Below are positions 1-7,009 of a stretch of 44,952 bases of DNA, piece after piece. Below the pieces are notes generated by a model. That model was given only the letters and a program-made list of their open reading frames with translations. It was not told the origin of the DNA and ran no database searches. The translations under genes and the position numbers were made by a program. Positions within the stretch are counted from its first letter, which is position 1; every line of letters starts with the position of its first letter. Source of the stretch: an uncultured Porphyromonadaceae bacterium (GTDB lineage: Bacteria; Bacteroidota; Bacteroidia; Bacteroidales; Muribaculaceae); NCBI GenBank assembly GCA_900549445.1, contig UROS01000002.1:1-44952 (forward strand), in the 5' to 3' direction.

Positions 1-2
1 TC

Positions 3-308
3 CCCATACTCGCCCATCCCGAGCGCTATCCATATTACAGCTACGACAATCCGGGCCGCTACGAGGCGCTCCACCGCGCCGGCACGCTCTTTCAGATCAA
101 CGTTCTGAGCCTTGCGGGTCACTACGGAAAAATGGAGAAGAAAACCGCAGAGATGCTTATTGAAAAAGGCATGGCGGATTTCCTCGGCACCGACCTCCAC
201 AACCATCGCCACGCCGACAGCATCGAGGCATATCTCCGCTCGCGCGCCGCGCGCAACCACGCCGCAGCATTGGATGGAAAATTAGGAAACGATACTAAAT
301 TTTGCTGA
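3..308 (+). CDS. CpsB/CapC-like PHP-fold tyrosine phosphatase, C-terminal fragment
   Basis: This is the last 101 codons of a gene cut by the left edge of the window; the open frame runs from base 3 to a TGA at 306-308. The fragment opens with the motif PILAHPERYPYY and later has FLGTDLHNHRH, which match the metal-binding AHPERY and GTDxHNxRH motifs of the polymerase/histidinol-phosphatase fold of manganese-dependent tyrosine phosphatases (CpsB, Wzb-like). These enzymes dephosphorylate the BY-kinase that controls capsule or exopolysaccharide chain export. The family call rests on these motifs; the partner kinase is not in the window. No hairpin terminator is visible between its stop and the bamD promoter. 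Confidence 0.72.
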   Translation, partial: PILAHPERYPYYSYDNPGRYEALHRAGTLFQINVLSLAGHYGKMEKKTAEMLIEKGMADFLGTDLHNHRHADSIEAYLRSRAARNHAAALDGKLGNDTKFC

Positions 309-385
309 CATTCGCAGGGAATTGGCAGAACTTTAAGGCATTTGCCCGCTATTTCGTCGATTTATTTAAATTTAACGGCTCTATA

Positions 386-418
386 ATTGGGTAATATGGT
401 GTAAAATCACTAATTTTG
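386..418 (+). promoter_or_regulatory. Bacteroidota-type promoter of bamD-rpoZ
   Basis: A -7 box TAATTTTG lies at 411-418, with an ATTG that can act as the -33 box at 386-389 and a 21 bp spacer. Transcription would start near 425, downstream of the ATG at 416, so the ATG at 455 is favoured as the bamD start. Confidence 0.7.
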
Positions 419-454
419 CAAATTGTAACGAAAACCCCATTTGCATTCCCTTTT

Positions 455-1255
455 ATGCGCAAATATATAATCATGCTTCTTGCCGCCCTCGCCCTCACCG
501 CCTGCGGTGAGTATCAGAAGGTGCTGAAAAGTACTGACAACGACTACAAACTCGATTTCGCACGCCGCGCTTTCGAACAGAAAAAGTACGTGCAGGCAGC
601 CACCGTGCTTACCGACATCGTAACCACCTTCAAGGGTTCCGACAAGGCGGAAGAATCGCTGTATCTGCTCGCGCTCAGCCATTACGAAAATAAGGATTAT
701 GCCAACTCGGGAGCCTATTTCAAAACCTATTACAACAGATACCCGAAAGGTAAATATACTGAACTCGCACGCTTCTATTCAGGCTACGGCTATTATCTCG
801 ATTCGCCAGAGCCGCAGCTCGACCAAAGCGGAACCCTCAAGGCCATAGAGGAACTCCAGGCATTTCTCGACTATTTCCCCCGCAGCGACAAAGTCTCGAT
901 TGCCCAGAACGCTATTTTCGAGCTTCAGGACAAACTTACCCTCAAACAGCTCCAGAACGCACAACTCTACTACAATCTCGGCACCTATCTCGGCAACAAT
1001 TACGAAAGCGCAATCATAGTAGCGCGCAACGCCATAAAGGATTATCCCTATTCCAAATATAAGGAAGATCTCGAACTTCTCATACTTAAATCGCGCTATC
1101 AGGAAGCCGATCAGAGTATCGAGGAGAAAAAAGCCGACCGCTTCCGCGAGGTTATCGACGAGTACTACTCGTTTATCAACAACTACCCGGACAGTCCCCA
1201 CCGTGAGGAAGCCGACAATATTTTCAAAATAGCCTCGCGCTACGCAGCAGAATAA
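455..1255 (+). CDS. bamD: Outer membrane assembly lipoprotein BamD
   Basis: BamD is the essential lipoprotein partner of BamA in the machine that inserts beta-barrel proteins into the outer membrane. From the ATG at 455 the protein has 266 residues, a short signal sequence and a lipobox LTAC with the lipidated Cys at position 17. It then carries TPR-like helical repeats with the family hallmarks YNRYPKGKYTELARF, FLDYFPRSDK and NYPDSPHREEA. The longer frame starting at 416 is rejected because that ATG precedes the predicted transcription start and would put 13 unneeded residues before the signal peptide. rpoZ follows after 37 bases and is probably co-transcribed; this bamD-rpoZ pairing is common in Bacteroidales. 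Confidence 0.93.
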   Translation: MRKYIIMLLAALALTACGEYQKVLKSTDNDYKLDFARRAFEQKKYVQAATVLTDIVTTFKGSDKAEESLYLLALSHYENKDYANSGAYFKTYYNRYPKGKYTELARFYSGYGYYLDSPEPQLDQSGTLKAIEELQAFLDYFPRSDKVSIAQNAIFELQDKLTLKQLQNAQLYYNLGTYLGNNYESAIIVARNAIKDYPYSKYKEDLELLILKSRYQEADQSIEEKKADRFREVIDEYYSFINNYPDSPHREEADNIFKIASRYAAE

Positions 1256-1292
1256 TCACGACAACTTCATATATAACAATTCAGAAAAGTAT

Positions 1293-1628
1293 ATGGACTA
1301 CAAAAAAACCAACGCTCCCCTCAACACTCAGACCCGCGACATGATTTCGATGAGCGAAGACACGGGCAACGTTTACGAGACGGTCTGCATAATCGCTAAA
1401 CGTGCAAACCAGATCGGCGCCGAAATGAAACACGATCTCGAAAAGAAACTTCAGGAATTCGCCTCCTTAAGCGACAACCTCGAGGAAGTTTCCGAAAACC
1501 GCGAACAGATTGAAATCTCCCGTTTCTACGAGCGCCTTCCCAAGCCCACCCTCATCGCCACTCAGGAGTATCTGGAGCACAAAATCCACTACCGCAACCC
1601 CTCCAAAGACAAACTCAATCTCGACTGA
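1293..1628 (+). CDS. rpoZ: RNA polymerase omega subunit, Bacteroidota type
   Basis: This 111-residue protein matches the Bacteroidota omega subunit, which binds the beta-prime subunit and helps RNA polymerase assembly. Diagnostic stretches are MDYKKTNAP at the N-terminus, DTGNVYETVCIIAKRANQI in the conserved omega helix and RLPKPTLIATQEYLE in the tail. It lies 37 bases after bamD with no promoter or terminator between, so a shared transcript is likely. In many Bacteroides the next gene encodes a DUF4293 membrane protein; here the next gene is rpsO with its own promoter. Confidence 0.9.
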   Translation: MDYKKTNAPLNTQTRDMISMSEDTGNVYETVCIIAKRANQIGAEMKHDLEKKLQEFASLSDNLEEVSENREQIEISRFYERLPKPTLIATQEYLEHKIHYRNPSKDKLNLD

Positions 1629-1684
1629 CCGGAGCCGCCCCTATCACATAAAGGCCTGTGCGAATAAACTTTCAGGCGGTTTTG

Positions 1685-1715
1685 TTTGCCGTCTCGGATA
1701 TTTTCACTACCTTTG
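1685..1715 (+). promoter_or_regulatory. Promoter of rpsO
   Basis: A textbook Bacteroidota promoter: TTTG at 1685-1688, 19 bp spacer, TACCTTTG at 1708-1715. It would give a leader of about 30 bases before the ATG at 1755, too short for a large autoregulatory fold. Confidence 0.85.
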
Positions 1716-1754
1716 TGCGCTAAATTTTATTAACTATCTAAAAATATCTAAAGA

Positions 1755-2030
1755 ATGCACTTAAGTTCTGAAGAAAAAGTAGAAATCTTTGAGAAGTACG
1801 GCCAGGGCAAGACTGACACTGGCTCGCCTGAAGCACAGATTGCATTATTCTCCGTCCGTATCGCTCACTTGACTGAACACCTCAAGTCAAACCACAAAGA
1901 TTATACGACAGCGAGAGCTCTTAAGGCACTTGTAGGTAAGCGTCGTCGCCTGCTCGACTATCTCATCCGCACCGACATCAACCGCTACCGCGCAATCATC
2001 GCCAAGAAAGAGCTCGGTATCAGAAAGTAA
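1755..2030 (+). CDS. rpsO: 30S ribosomal protein S15
   Basis: S15 is a primary 16S rRNA binding protein of the small-subunit platform. The 91 residues include the family signatures DTGSPEAQIALFS, RIAHLTEHLKSNHKDY, LVGKRRRLLDYL and the C-terminal RYRAIIAKKELGIRK. Length is normal for Bacteroidota (about 89). It is a single-gene unit with its own promoter upstream and a strong terminator 39 bases after the stop. The short leader shows no obvious structure for S15 autoregulation. Confidence 0.97.
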   Translation: MHLSSEEKVEIFEKYGQGKTDTGSPEAQIALFSVRIAHLTEHLKSNHKDYTTARALKALVGKRRRLLDYLIRTDINRYRAIIAKKELGIRK

Positions 2031-2068
2031 TTCCCGCTGTCCGGGTTTTCTACTTGAAGATTACACCA

Positions 2069-2100
2069 ATCGCCGCACCTCCGGGTCGCGGCGATTTTTT
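2069..2100 (+). terminator. Rho-independent terminator of rpsO
   Basis: An 8 bp perfect stem (ATCGCCGC at 2069-2076 with GCGGCGAT at 2088-2095) is followed directly by a run of T to 2100. Confidence 0.9.
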
Positions 2101-2141
2101 ATAAAAGAACCTACATTAAAATAGGATCAGGCGCAACGGGC

Positions 2142-3050
2142 TCAGGTGCAAACACGGTCGAATTGTAAAATATAGCCTGTAGGAGTCATGCCGGTTTCTT
2201 TCTTGAACATGCGGCTCAGATGGGCGGGATATTCAAAACCGAGCTTATATGCTGCCTCGGCTACTGTAAGTCCGGATGCAAGTTCATTCTTTATCTGCCT
2301 TATAATAAACTGCCGGATTAAATGACCTGGACTCTCACCGGTCATTTTCTTTATCAGATCGCTGAAATAATTGGTTGACATACAAAGATGTTCGGCGCAA
2401 GCGCTTACTGTCGGGAGTCCGTTTGCAGTCTGGAGTCCTTCAGCAAAATATTCTTTCAGAAAGCTGTCAAATCTTGAAAGCACATCGTTGTTAGACAGTT
2501 TTCTGGTGATAAACTGACGGCTGTAGAACCGCTGACAGTATTTGAGCAAAAGAGAAATGTAACTTACAATAATATCATTTTGCAAATCATCGTGAGGATT
2601 TTCTAATTCAGATTTTATCCTTTTGAATATGGCTATAACAATGCCGTGTTCAGTCTCATTCATATGGAGGGCTTCGTTGACGCTGTAATCAAAAAAAGAG
2701 TAATGCCGGATTTCTTTTTCCAGTTGAGTGCCATGTATAAGGTCTGGATGGAAAAGCATAGCCCATCCTCCTATAGAAGTCCTATCACCGTTGTCCTCCT
2801 TGCCGCCAACTTGTCCCGGTGCGACGCAGATAAGCGAGCCATCTCTGTAATCATATCTGCCGCATCCATACGCCAGGTCAAGGTCATTATTCTCTTGTAC
2901 GAAAACCCCGTATACTCCGTATCTGTTCAGACTATGACGTATCGGTGAGATTTCAGAAAAGTCAATGACTGTAATCAGCGGATGTCGGTCGGTCAGGCCA
3001 TGATATGCGCTGTAGTCGGAAGTCCTGCTGACATTTAGAATTTTAGGCAT
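2142..3050 (-). CDS. AraC-family transcriptional regulator
   Basis: A 302-residue regulator. The N-terminal part (about 1-190) resembles the cupin-like sensing domain of AraC proteins in weak form; the C-terminal 100 residues contain the double helix-turn-helix, with CMSTNYFSDLIKKMTG as the first motif and VAEAAYKLGFEYPAHLSRMF followed by KKETGMTP as the second. It is transcribed away from a five-gene block starting near 3.17 kb; the 140-base divergent spacer holds a -7 box for each direction. By position and by family habit it is inferred to control that block in response to an unknown ligand. Codon use is AT-richer than in the flanking housekeeping genes, which hints at transfer together with the block. 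Confidence 0.88.
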   Translation of the reverse strand: MPKILNVSRTSDYSAYHGLTDRHPLITVIDFSEISPIRHSLNRYGVYGVFVQENNDLDLAYGCGRYDYRDGSLICVAPGQVGGKEDNGDRTSIGGWAMLFHPDLIHGTQLEKEIRHYSFFDYSVNEALHMNETEHGIVIAIFKRIKSELENPHDDLQNDIIVSYISLLLKYCQRFYSRQFITRKLSNNDVLSRFDSFLKEYFAEGLQTANGLPTVSACAEHLCMSTNYFSDLIKKMTGESPGHLIRQFIIRQIKNELASGLTVAEAAYKLGFEYPAHLSRMFKKETGMTPTGYILQFDRVCT

Positions 3051-3076
3051 ACAAATATTACTTTGATTGTCAGTGG

Positions 3077-3084
3077 CAAATTTA
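3077..3084 (-). promoter_or_regulatory. -7 box for the AraC regulator gene
   Basis: CAAATTTA on the plus strand reads TAAATTTG on the minus strand, 27 bases before the regulator's ATG. No convincing -33 box was found, which is compatible with a weak or activator-dependent promoter. Confidence 0.5.
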
Positions 3085-3161
3085 GCAATAATAAATGGAA
3101 TTTTCGGGGCTTTTGATACGGATGCCGAAGAATTTGGATATCGAATTATAATGAAGCTGTC

Positions 3162-3169
3162 TAATTTTG
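3162..3169 (+). promoter_or_regulatory. -7 box of the AraC-linked operon
   Basis: TAATTTTG at 3162-3169. A TTTG at 3133-3136 is 25 bases upstream, longer than the usual spacer, so activation by the divergent AraC protein is plausible. The predicted start of transcription (about 3176) lies after the ATG at 3167, which moves the first gene's start to 3191. Confidence 0.6.
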
Positions 3170-3190
3170 CAGTGTGAAATAATAAGAATT

Positions 3191-3433
3191 ATGGACAGCA
3201 AGATAACGGTGCCAAAATCTGTATGCAGCGACGAGGTGGTTGATTACATAGCCACTCGTTACGCCATTACCCCTCAACAGGTCATCAATCACTTTATGTG
3301 TCAGGAAGGCATCCTGACAGAACCACAAAGCGACAATTATACGGACATTTCATTCGAAGAAAACGAAATGGCGATTTTAAGAGACATGGGGATACGTCCT
3401 TCTTGTGTAGAGTTCGTAGAAACAAACAATTAA
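3191..3433 (+). CDS. Small protein of unknown function, first gene of the AraC-linked operon
   Basis: An 80-residue acidic protein beginning MDSKITVPKSVCSDEVVDY. I do not recognise a family. It has no signal peptide or membrane segment; the middle looks helical (DYIATRYAITPQQVINHF), possibly a small helix-turn-helix-like fold, followed by an acidic region (SFEENEMAILRDMGIRP). The frame is open from 3167, but that ATG overlaps the -7 box, so the ATG at 3191 is preferred. The next gene begins 4 bases after the stop, so it is almost surely co-transcribed with the exported proteins downstream. It could be a regulator or cytoplasmic accessory; no function is claimed. Confidence 0.65.
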   Translation: MDSKITVPKSVCSDEVVDYIATRYAITPQQVINHFMCQEGILTEPQSDNYTDISFEENEMAILRDMGIRPSCVEFVETNN

Positions 3434-3437
3434 GACT

Positions 3438-3938
3438 ATGAATAAGATCCTGTTTGCATCAGTTATTGTGCTTGCAACTCTTTCGATTACTGGTTGTGGC
3501 GGCGGAAATGATGAGCCGGAAACACCGGTTCAATCGGAAACAGCAAACCCGTCAGAAGGAAACGATAAAGAAACAAATAAATCAATGGAAATGAATATCA
3601 TAATCGGCGGTACAACCATTACGGCAACGATTGAAGATAACGCCACAGGACGGGATTTTCTCTCCCGTCTGCCCTTAGAGGTAACTCTTGAAGATTTCAA
3701 CAATACAACTGAAAAGATCTTCTATCCGACCCCGGCACTCGACATGGATGGCGCGAAACGCGGGTGTGCACCTGTTCCCGGCGATATAACCATCTACGCC
3801 CCATGGAAGAATATCGCTATATTTTGCAAGAACTGGTCTTACAGCAATGATCTTATAAAAATCGGCCATATTGAAGGCGACGGGATAGAGGCACTGAGAA
3901 CTGCGGGGAACATAAAAGTAAAATTCGAACGGCAATAA
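3438..3938 (+). CDS. Lipoprotein with a cyclophilin-like domain
   Basis: A 166-residue lipoprotein: signal peptide, lipobox SITGC with the lipidated Cys at position 20, then an acidic, low-complexity linker (about 21-50) and a globular domain. That domain carries hallmarks of the bacterial cyclophilin-like fold family (PF18050 type): IIIGGTTITATIEDNATGRD near its start, FLSRLPLEVTLEDF, and the VPGDITIYAPWKNIAIF and GHIEG segments near its end. Family members are small beta-barrels found beside oxidoreductases, cupins and flavodoxin-like proteins; no catalytic activity has been shown from sequence. It sits second in the AraC-linked operon and is predicted to be anchored in the cell envelope. 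Confidence 0.75.
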   Translation: MNKILFASVIVLATLSITGCGGGNDEPETPVQSETANPSEGNDKETNKSMEMNIIIGGTTITATIEDNATGRDFLSRLPLEVTLEDFNNTTEKIFYPTPALDMDGAKRGCAPVPGDITIYAPWKNIAIFCKNWSYSNDLIKIGHIEGDGIEALRTAGNIKVKFERQ

Positions 3939-3972
3939 TATGACGGCGGAAGTAAAGAGAATCTAACGTTAT

Positions 3973-4809
3973 ATGAGAACAAAAGCAGCTCAGTTCATCG
4001 TATTGTGGATATTGATGTTGAATATCCAAGCCTATCCCCGTGATAATATGGAACAAAATAAGCTTATTTTCCCGGCAGAAAACTTAGCATCATCGGAAAG
4101 CAATACCGGAGAGGTTCATATGTCGATACTTAAGGACGGTGGCGACACGATGATAACCAATTTCCGGTTTTCACCGGGAAGCCGTAACTTCTGGCACTAT
4201 CATCCCAATGCCGAACAGACACTCCTTGTACTGGACGGCGAAGGCTTTTATCAGGAAGAGGGTCAAGAAAAGCGTTTCATAAAGAAAGGCGACGTGATTG
4301 TTTCCAAAGCCAATGTACGCCACTGGAATGGCGCTACCTCCGATAAGGCGTTGATTTGCATGACAGTCACCGAGCATGCGGCTGACGGCCATGTCGTGCA
4401 GTTGCGGCCCGTGGCAGATGAAGAATATGGATATCTTACAGTGTCGGATAAGAAACCGACAATGTGTGTCAAATTACCGATGTCGTCCGACGGTATTATC
4501 CGCCTGTCTAAGGTAGAAGTTTACCCGCAGTATCTGGATGAGTATATGAAATTTGCAGCCGAAGTAGGCGAGATTTCCCTGCTTACCGAACCGGGCGTGC
4601 TTACCATGTATGCCTTGCAGGAAAAGGAAAATCCCTGCAACATCACTATTCTTGAGACGTATGCCTCTCAGGAGGCTTACCGCAAGCATATCACTTCTGA
4701 GCACTTCAAGAAATATAAACAAGGTACACTTCATATGGTCAAAAACCTCCAGCTTCTTGACCAGACTGAACTAAACCCGTCAAATAAAGTTGTAAATTAT
4801 ATCAAATAA
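3973..4809 (+). CDS. Exported fusion of a cupin and an ABM-type monooxygenase-like domain
   Basis: A 278-residue protein with an N-terminal hydrophobic segment (about 7-21) suggesting export. Residues 50-135 form a cupin_2 barrel: His75, His77 and Glu81 in WHYHPNAEQ, the PGS-type loop before them, and His117 in VRHWNGA are the expected metal ligands. Residues 172-265 match the antibiotic biosynthesis monooxygenase (ABM/YgiN) fold, with LSKVEVYPQYLDEY, EPGVLTMYALQEKENP and YRKHITSEHFKKY. ABM proteins act on quinols and aromatic polyketides; cupins with this ligand set often bind Fe or Mn. The pairing suggests oxidation or binding of a phenolic or quinone compound in the periplasm, but the substrate is inferred only. 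The next gene starts 5 bases later. Confidence 0.8.
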   Translation: MRTKAAQFIVLWILMLNIQAYPRDNMEQNKLIFPAENLASSESNTGEVHMSILKDGGDTMITNFRFSPGSRNFWHYHPNAEQTLLVLDGEGFYQEEGQEKRFIKKGDVIVSKANVRHWNGATSDKALICMTVTEHAADGHVVQLRPVADEEYGYLTVSDKKPTMCVKLPMSSDGIIRLSKVEVYPQYLDEYMKFAAEVGEISLLTEPGVLTMYALQEKENPCNITILETYASQEAYRKHITSEHFKKYKQGTLHMVKNLQLLDQTELNPSNKVVNYIK

Positions 4810-4814
4810 CAGCG

Positions 4815-5381
4815 ATGAAAAAGATATTAATGATTGTAGGTCATCCTTACTGGAAAGACTCGGTAGCCAACAGAGCTATCACAGAAGAATTTACACGCAT
4901 CAATCCCGATGCTGTAATCAGCAACATAACGGAACTTTATCCCGATGGCAATATAGAGGTGGCGGCAGAGCAGAAGAAACTGCTTGATGCCGACACAATC
5001 ATACTCCAGTTCCCAATCATGTGGTACAGCTGCCCTTCGGTCATGCACAAATGGATGGAGGAAGTTCTGGCATACGGCTTTGCATATGGACATGGCGGCG
5101 ACAAGCTGAAAGGCAAACGGCTAATCGCATCATTTACCGCCGGAGGAACCGCTGACATGTATAGCCGCTACGGTGTGCAGAAGATGACAATCGACGACCT
5201 GATGCCGCCTTTCGCCGGAATACCCAACCATTGTCAGATGAAATGGGGAGGTTATGTGTTCTCCGGAGGCATGATGGTTGCAGAAAACGCGGATAAGGAA
5301 CAGCTCGCTACGTTCTGCGGCCGCGCCAAAGCCCACGCCGAAAGATTGACCAGACTTATTATGAAGGACTATCATGAATAA
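4815..5381 (+). CDS. NAD(P)H-dependent quinone-type oxidoreductase, flavodoxin_2 fold
   Basis: A 188-residue cytoplasmic flavoprotein of the MdaB/KefF/NQO-like family. The start MKKILMIVGHPYWKDSVANR is the first beta strand and phosphate loop that binds FMN or FAD; LQFPIMWYSCPSVMHKWMEE and GFAYGHGGDKLKGKR are the conserved flavin-contacting and active-site segments, and TAGGTADMYSRYG is the following loop. Such enzymes reduce quinones by two electrons at the expense of NAD(P)H. It lies 5 bases after the cupin-ABM gene and overlaps the next gene by 8 bases, so the operon membership is firm. The substrate is unknown. Confidence 0.88.
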   Translation: MKKILMIVGHPYWKDSVANRAITEEFTRINPDAVISNITELYPDGNIEVAAEQKKLLDADTIILQFPIMWYSCPSVMHKWMEEVLAYGFAYGHGGDKLKGKRLIASFTAGGTADMYSRYGVQKMTIDDLMPPFAGIPNHCQMKWGGYVFSGGMMVAENADKEQLATFCGRAKAHAERLTRLIMKDYHE

Positions 5382-6345
5382 ACTTGCATATATTCTTACT
5401 GCGTTTATGGCAGTTATGATCTTCGGAAATGCAAAGGCTCAGCAGGTTTCTCCGACCACTTCGGATTCAGTCGCCACAGTGTATTTCATCAGGGATATTA
5501 CACCTGAAAGCCTCCTGAAAATTTATGACGCGCTCGACCGTCGTGCCTCTGGAAAGGTATGCGTAAAACTTTCTTTCGGCGAGAGCGGCAATCCCAATCA
5601 TCTCTCTCCGACTTTGATTGCCCCTCTGGTGGAGAGTTTGAAAGCTACGCTTGTAGAATGCAACACCGCCTATCCGAGTTCAAGACGTCATTCATCCGAC
5701 CACCTGAAAACGGCCAAGGAACATGGTTTTACGGCAATAGCGCCGATAGACATCATGGACAATGACGGTGAAACCGCATTACCTGTTGTCGGCGGCAGAC
5801 ATCTCAATTTTGCCTATATAGGGAAGAACTGGCTTGACTATGACTTCACGATAGTGCTGTCGCATTTCAAAGGTCATCCCAGCGGAGGATTCGGAGGAGC
5901 CTTGAAGAACATGGCAATCGGCATGCAGTCAAGCAGCGGCAAGGCATGGGTGCATACCGCCGGGAAGAATCATGATGCCGACAATTGGTGGGGAGATCGT
6001 GCCGCTCAGGACGATTTTCTTGAATCAATGGCAGAGTCATCAAAAGCAATCACTGACCATGCGGGCGACCATATCCTTTATATCTCTGTCGCCAACAACC
6101 TTTCGGTTGACTGCGACTGTGTGGCTCATCCGGCGCCGGTGCAGATGGCCGATATAGGTATCTTCGCCTCACTCGACCCCGTCGCTCTTGACCGTGCCTG
6201 TGTGGATGCTATCCACAACTCACCGGATCACGGCAAAATCCACATGGAGCAACGTATAGCCGAACGCAACGGCACCCATCTGCTCGACTATGCTGAACAG
6301 TTGGGTCTCGGCACACAAAAATATGTCATGATAACCATTGAATAA
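5374..6345 (+). CDS. Exported DUF362 protein
   Basis: A 323-residue protein with a cleavable signal peptide (MNKLAYILTAFMAVMIFGNA, then KAQQ). The rest matches DUF362: GKVCVKLSFGESGNPNHLSP at the front, the LSHFKGHPSGGFGGALKNM core, and CDCVAHPAPVQMADIGIFAS followed by LDPVALDRACVDAI. DUF362 domains are often fused or adjacent to 4Fe-4S ferredoxin domains and are thought to bind metal or Fe-S centres; here no ferredoxin domain is present, but the Cys-Asp-Cys and the His residues are kept. Export of a DUF362 protein beside a cupin-ABM protein suggests periplasmic redox work. It overlaps the upstream reductase gene by 8 bases and is the last gene of the operon. Confidence 0.85.
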   Translation: MNKLAYILTAFMAVMIFGNAKAQQVSPTTSDSVATVYFIRDITPESLLKIYDALDRRASGKVCVKLSFGESGNPNHLSPTLIAPLVESLKATLVECNTAYPSSRRHSSDHLKTAKEHGFTAIAPIDIMDNDGETALPVVGGRHLNFAYIGKNWLDYDFTIVLSHFKGHPSGGFGGALKNMAIGMQSSSGKAWVHTAGKNHDADNWWGDRAAQDDFLESMAESSKAITDHAGDHILYISVANNLSVDCDCVAHPAPVQMADIGIFASLDPVALDRACVDAIHNSPDHGKIHMEQRIAERNGTHLLDYAEQLGLGTQKYVMITIE

Positions 6346-6383
6346 GTACATTCCGGAACGTCAGGGAGCTGCTTAGCTCTCTA

Positions 6384-6405
6384 TTGTTTGCGGTATGGCA
6401 AACAA
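6384..6405. terminator. First of two tandem hairpins after the AraC-linked operon
   Basis: TTGTTTGC (6384-6391) pairs perfectly with GCAAACAA (6398-6405), loop of 6. It lacks a T tract, so it may protect the 3' end or act with the stronger hairpin that follows. Confidence 0.45.
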
Positions 6406-6407
6406 CA

Positions 6408-6441
6408 GTCGGGAGCGGATACTTGTGTGTCCGCTCCCGAC
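6408..6441. terminator. Second tandem hairpin between convergent genes
   Basis: A perfect 12 bp stem (GTCGGGAGCGGA at 6408-6419 with its complement at 6430-6441, loop of 10) lies between two convergent genes. No T tract follows on either strand, so it is a probable but atypical bidirectional terminator. Confidence 0.55.
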
Positions 6442-6468
6442 CTGTAGGTTGGATTGCTGTCCGTTTAT

Positions 6469-6876
6469 TCAGAAAGGAAGATCATCATTTTCCGAGGTGC
6501 CGAGATCAACAGCGGGAGGAGGAGGCACTGCGGCACCGGCCTGAGTATATCCGCCGGGCATCTGGGTGGCGGGGCCGTAGTTTGCGGGAGCAGGTTCGGT
6601 TGCGGACTGCTGCGCGGGCTGCGATTTCCAGGCGCGGAGGTCTACATACCAGCGGCCGTTGAACTCACGGCTGTCTATGTCGAAGCTCACTGTCACCACG
6701 TCGCCTACGTTGAGCGGGAACTGATCCACGCGGTCGCCGAAGAAATTGAACGCTACCTTTTTGGGATAGGTCTCCAGGGTTTCGAGAACATATTCACGCT
6801 TTTTCCATGCGTTTCCGGCACGGGAGGTGCCCCCTACTTCGGGAAGGGCAACAATTATTTTTCCGGTTACTTCCAT
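6469..6876 (-). CDS. DUF3127 protein, SSB-like
   Basis: A 135-residue protein of the Bacteroidota-specific DUF3127 family. Residues 1-85 form a predicted OB-like fold (MEVTGKIIVALPEVGGTS, then WKKREYVLETLETYPKKVAF, then FNGRWYVDLRAWK). A Gln/Pro/Ala/Gly-rich linker follows and the protein ends in ENDDLPF. This layout of OB fold, flexible linker and acidic tip DDLPF closely mirrors single-stranded DNA-binding protein, whose DDxPF tip recruits repair and replication enzymes. ssDNA binding is inferred, not shown. It stands alone with its own promoter, divergent from the Yip1-like gene. Confidence 0.85.
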   Translation of the reverse strand: MEVTGKIIVALPEVGGTSRAGNAWKKREYVLETLETYPKKVAFNFFGDRVDQFPLNVGDVVTVSFDIDSREFNGRWYVDLRAWKSQPAQQSATEPAPANYGPATQMPGGYTQAGAAVPPPPAVDLGTSENDDLPF

Positions 6877-6900
6877 TTATTCGTTAGAGATTATTTTTTA

Positions 6901-6932
6901 CAAAAGTAGTCAATTTGCCCCGATAAAGCAAG
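6901..6932 (-). promoter_or_regulatory. Promoter of the DUF3127 gene
   Basis: On the minus strand: CTTG at 6932-6929, 20 bp spacer, TACTTTTG at 6908-6901. The leader to the ATG at 6876 would be about 20 bases. Confidence 0.7.
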
Positions 6933-6981
6933 ATTCGCCACATTTTTATTTTCGGGATTTCTTTATTTCGGCGATTTGCGC

Positions 6982-6989
6982 TAATTTTG
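6982..6989 (+). promoter_or_regulatory. -7 box of the Yip1-like gene and smpB
   Basis: TAATTTTG at 6982-6989, 20 bases before the ATG at 7010; no clear -33 box at the right distance. Confidence 0.6.
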
Positions 6990-7009
6990 TATTACTAATC
7001 CGAAGTCTC

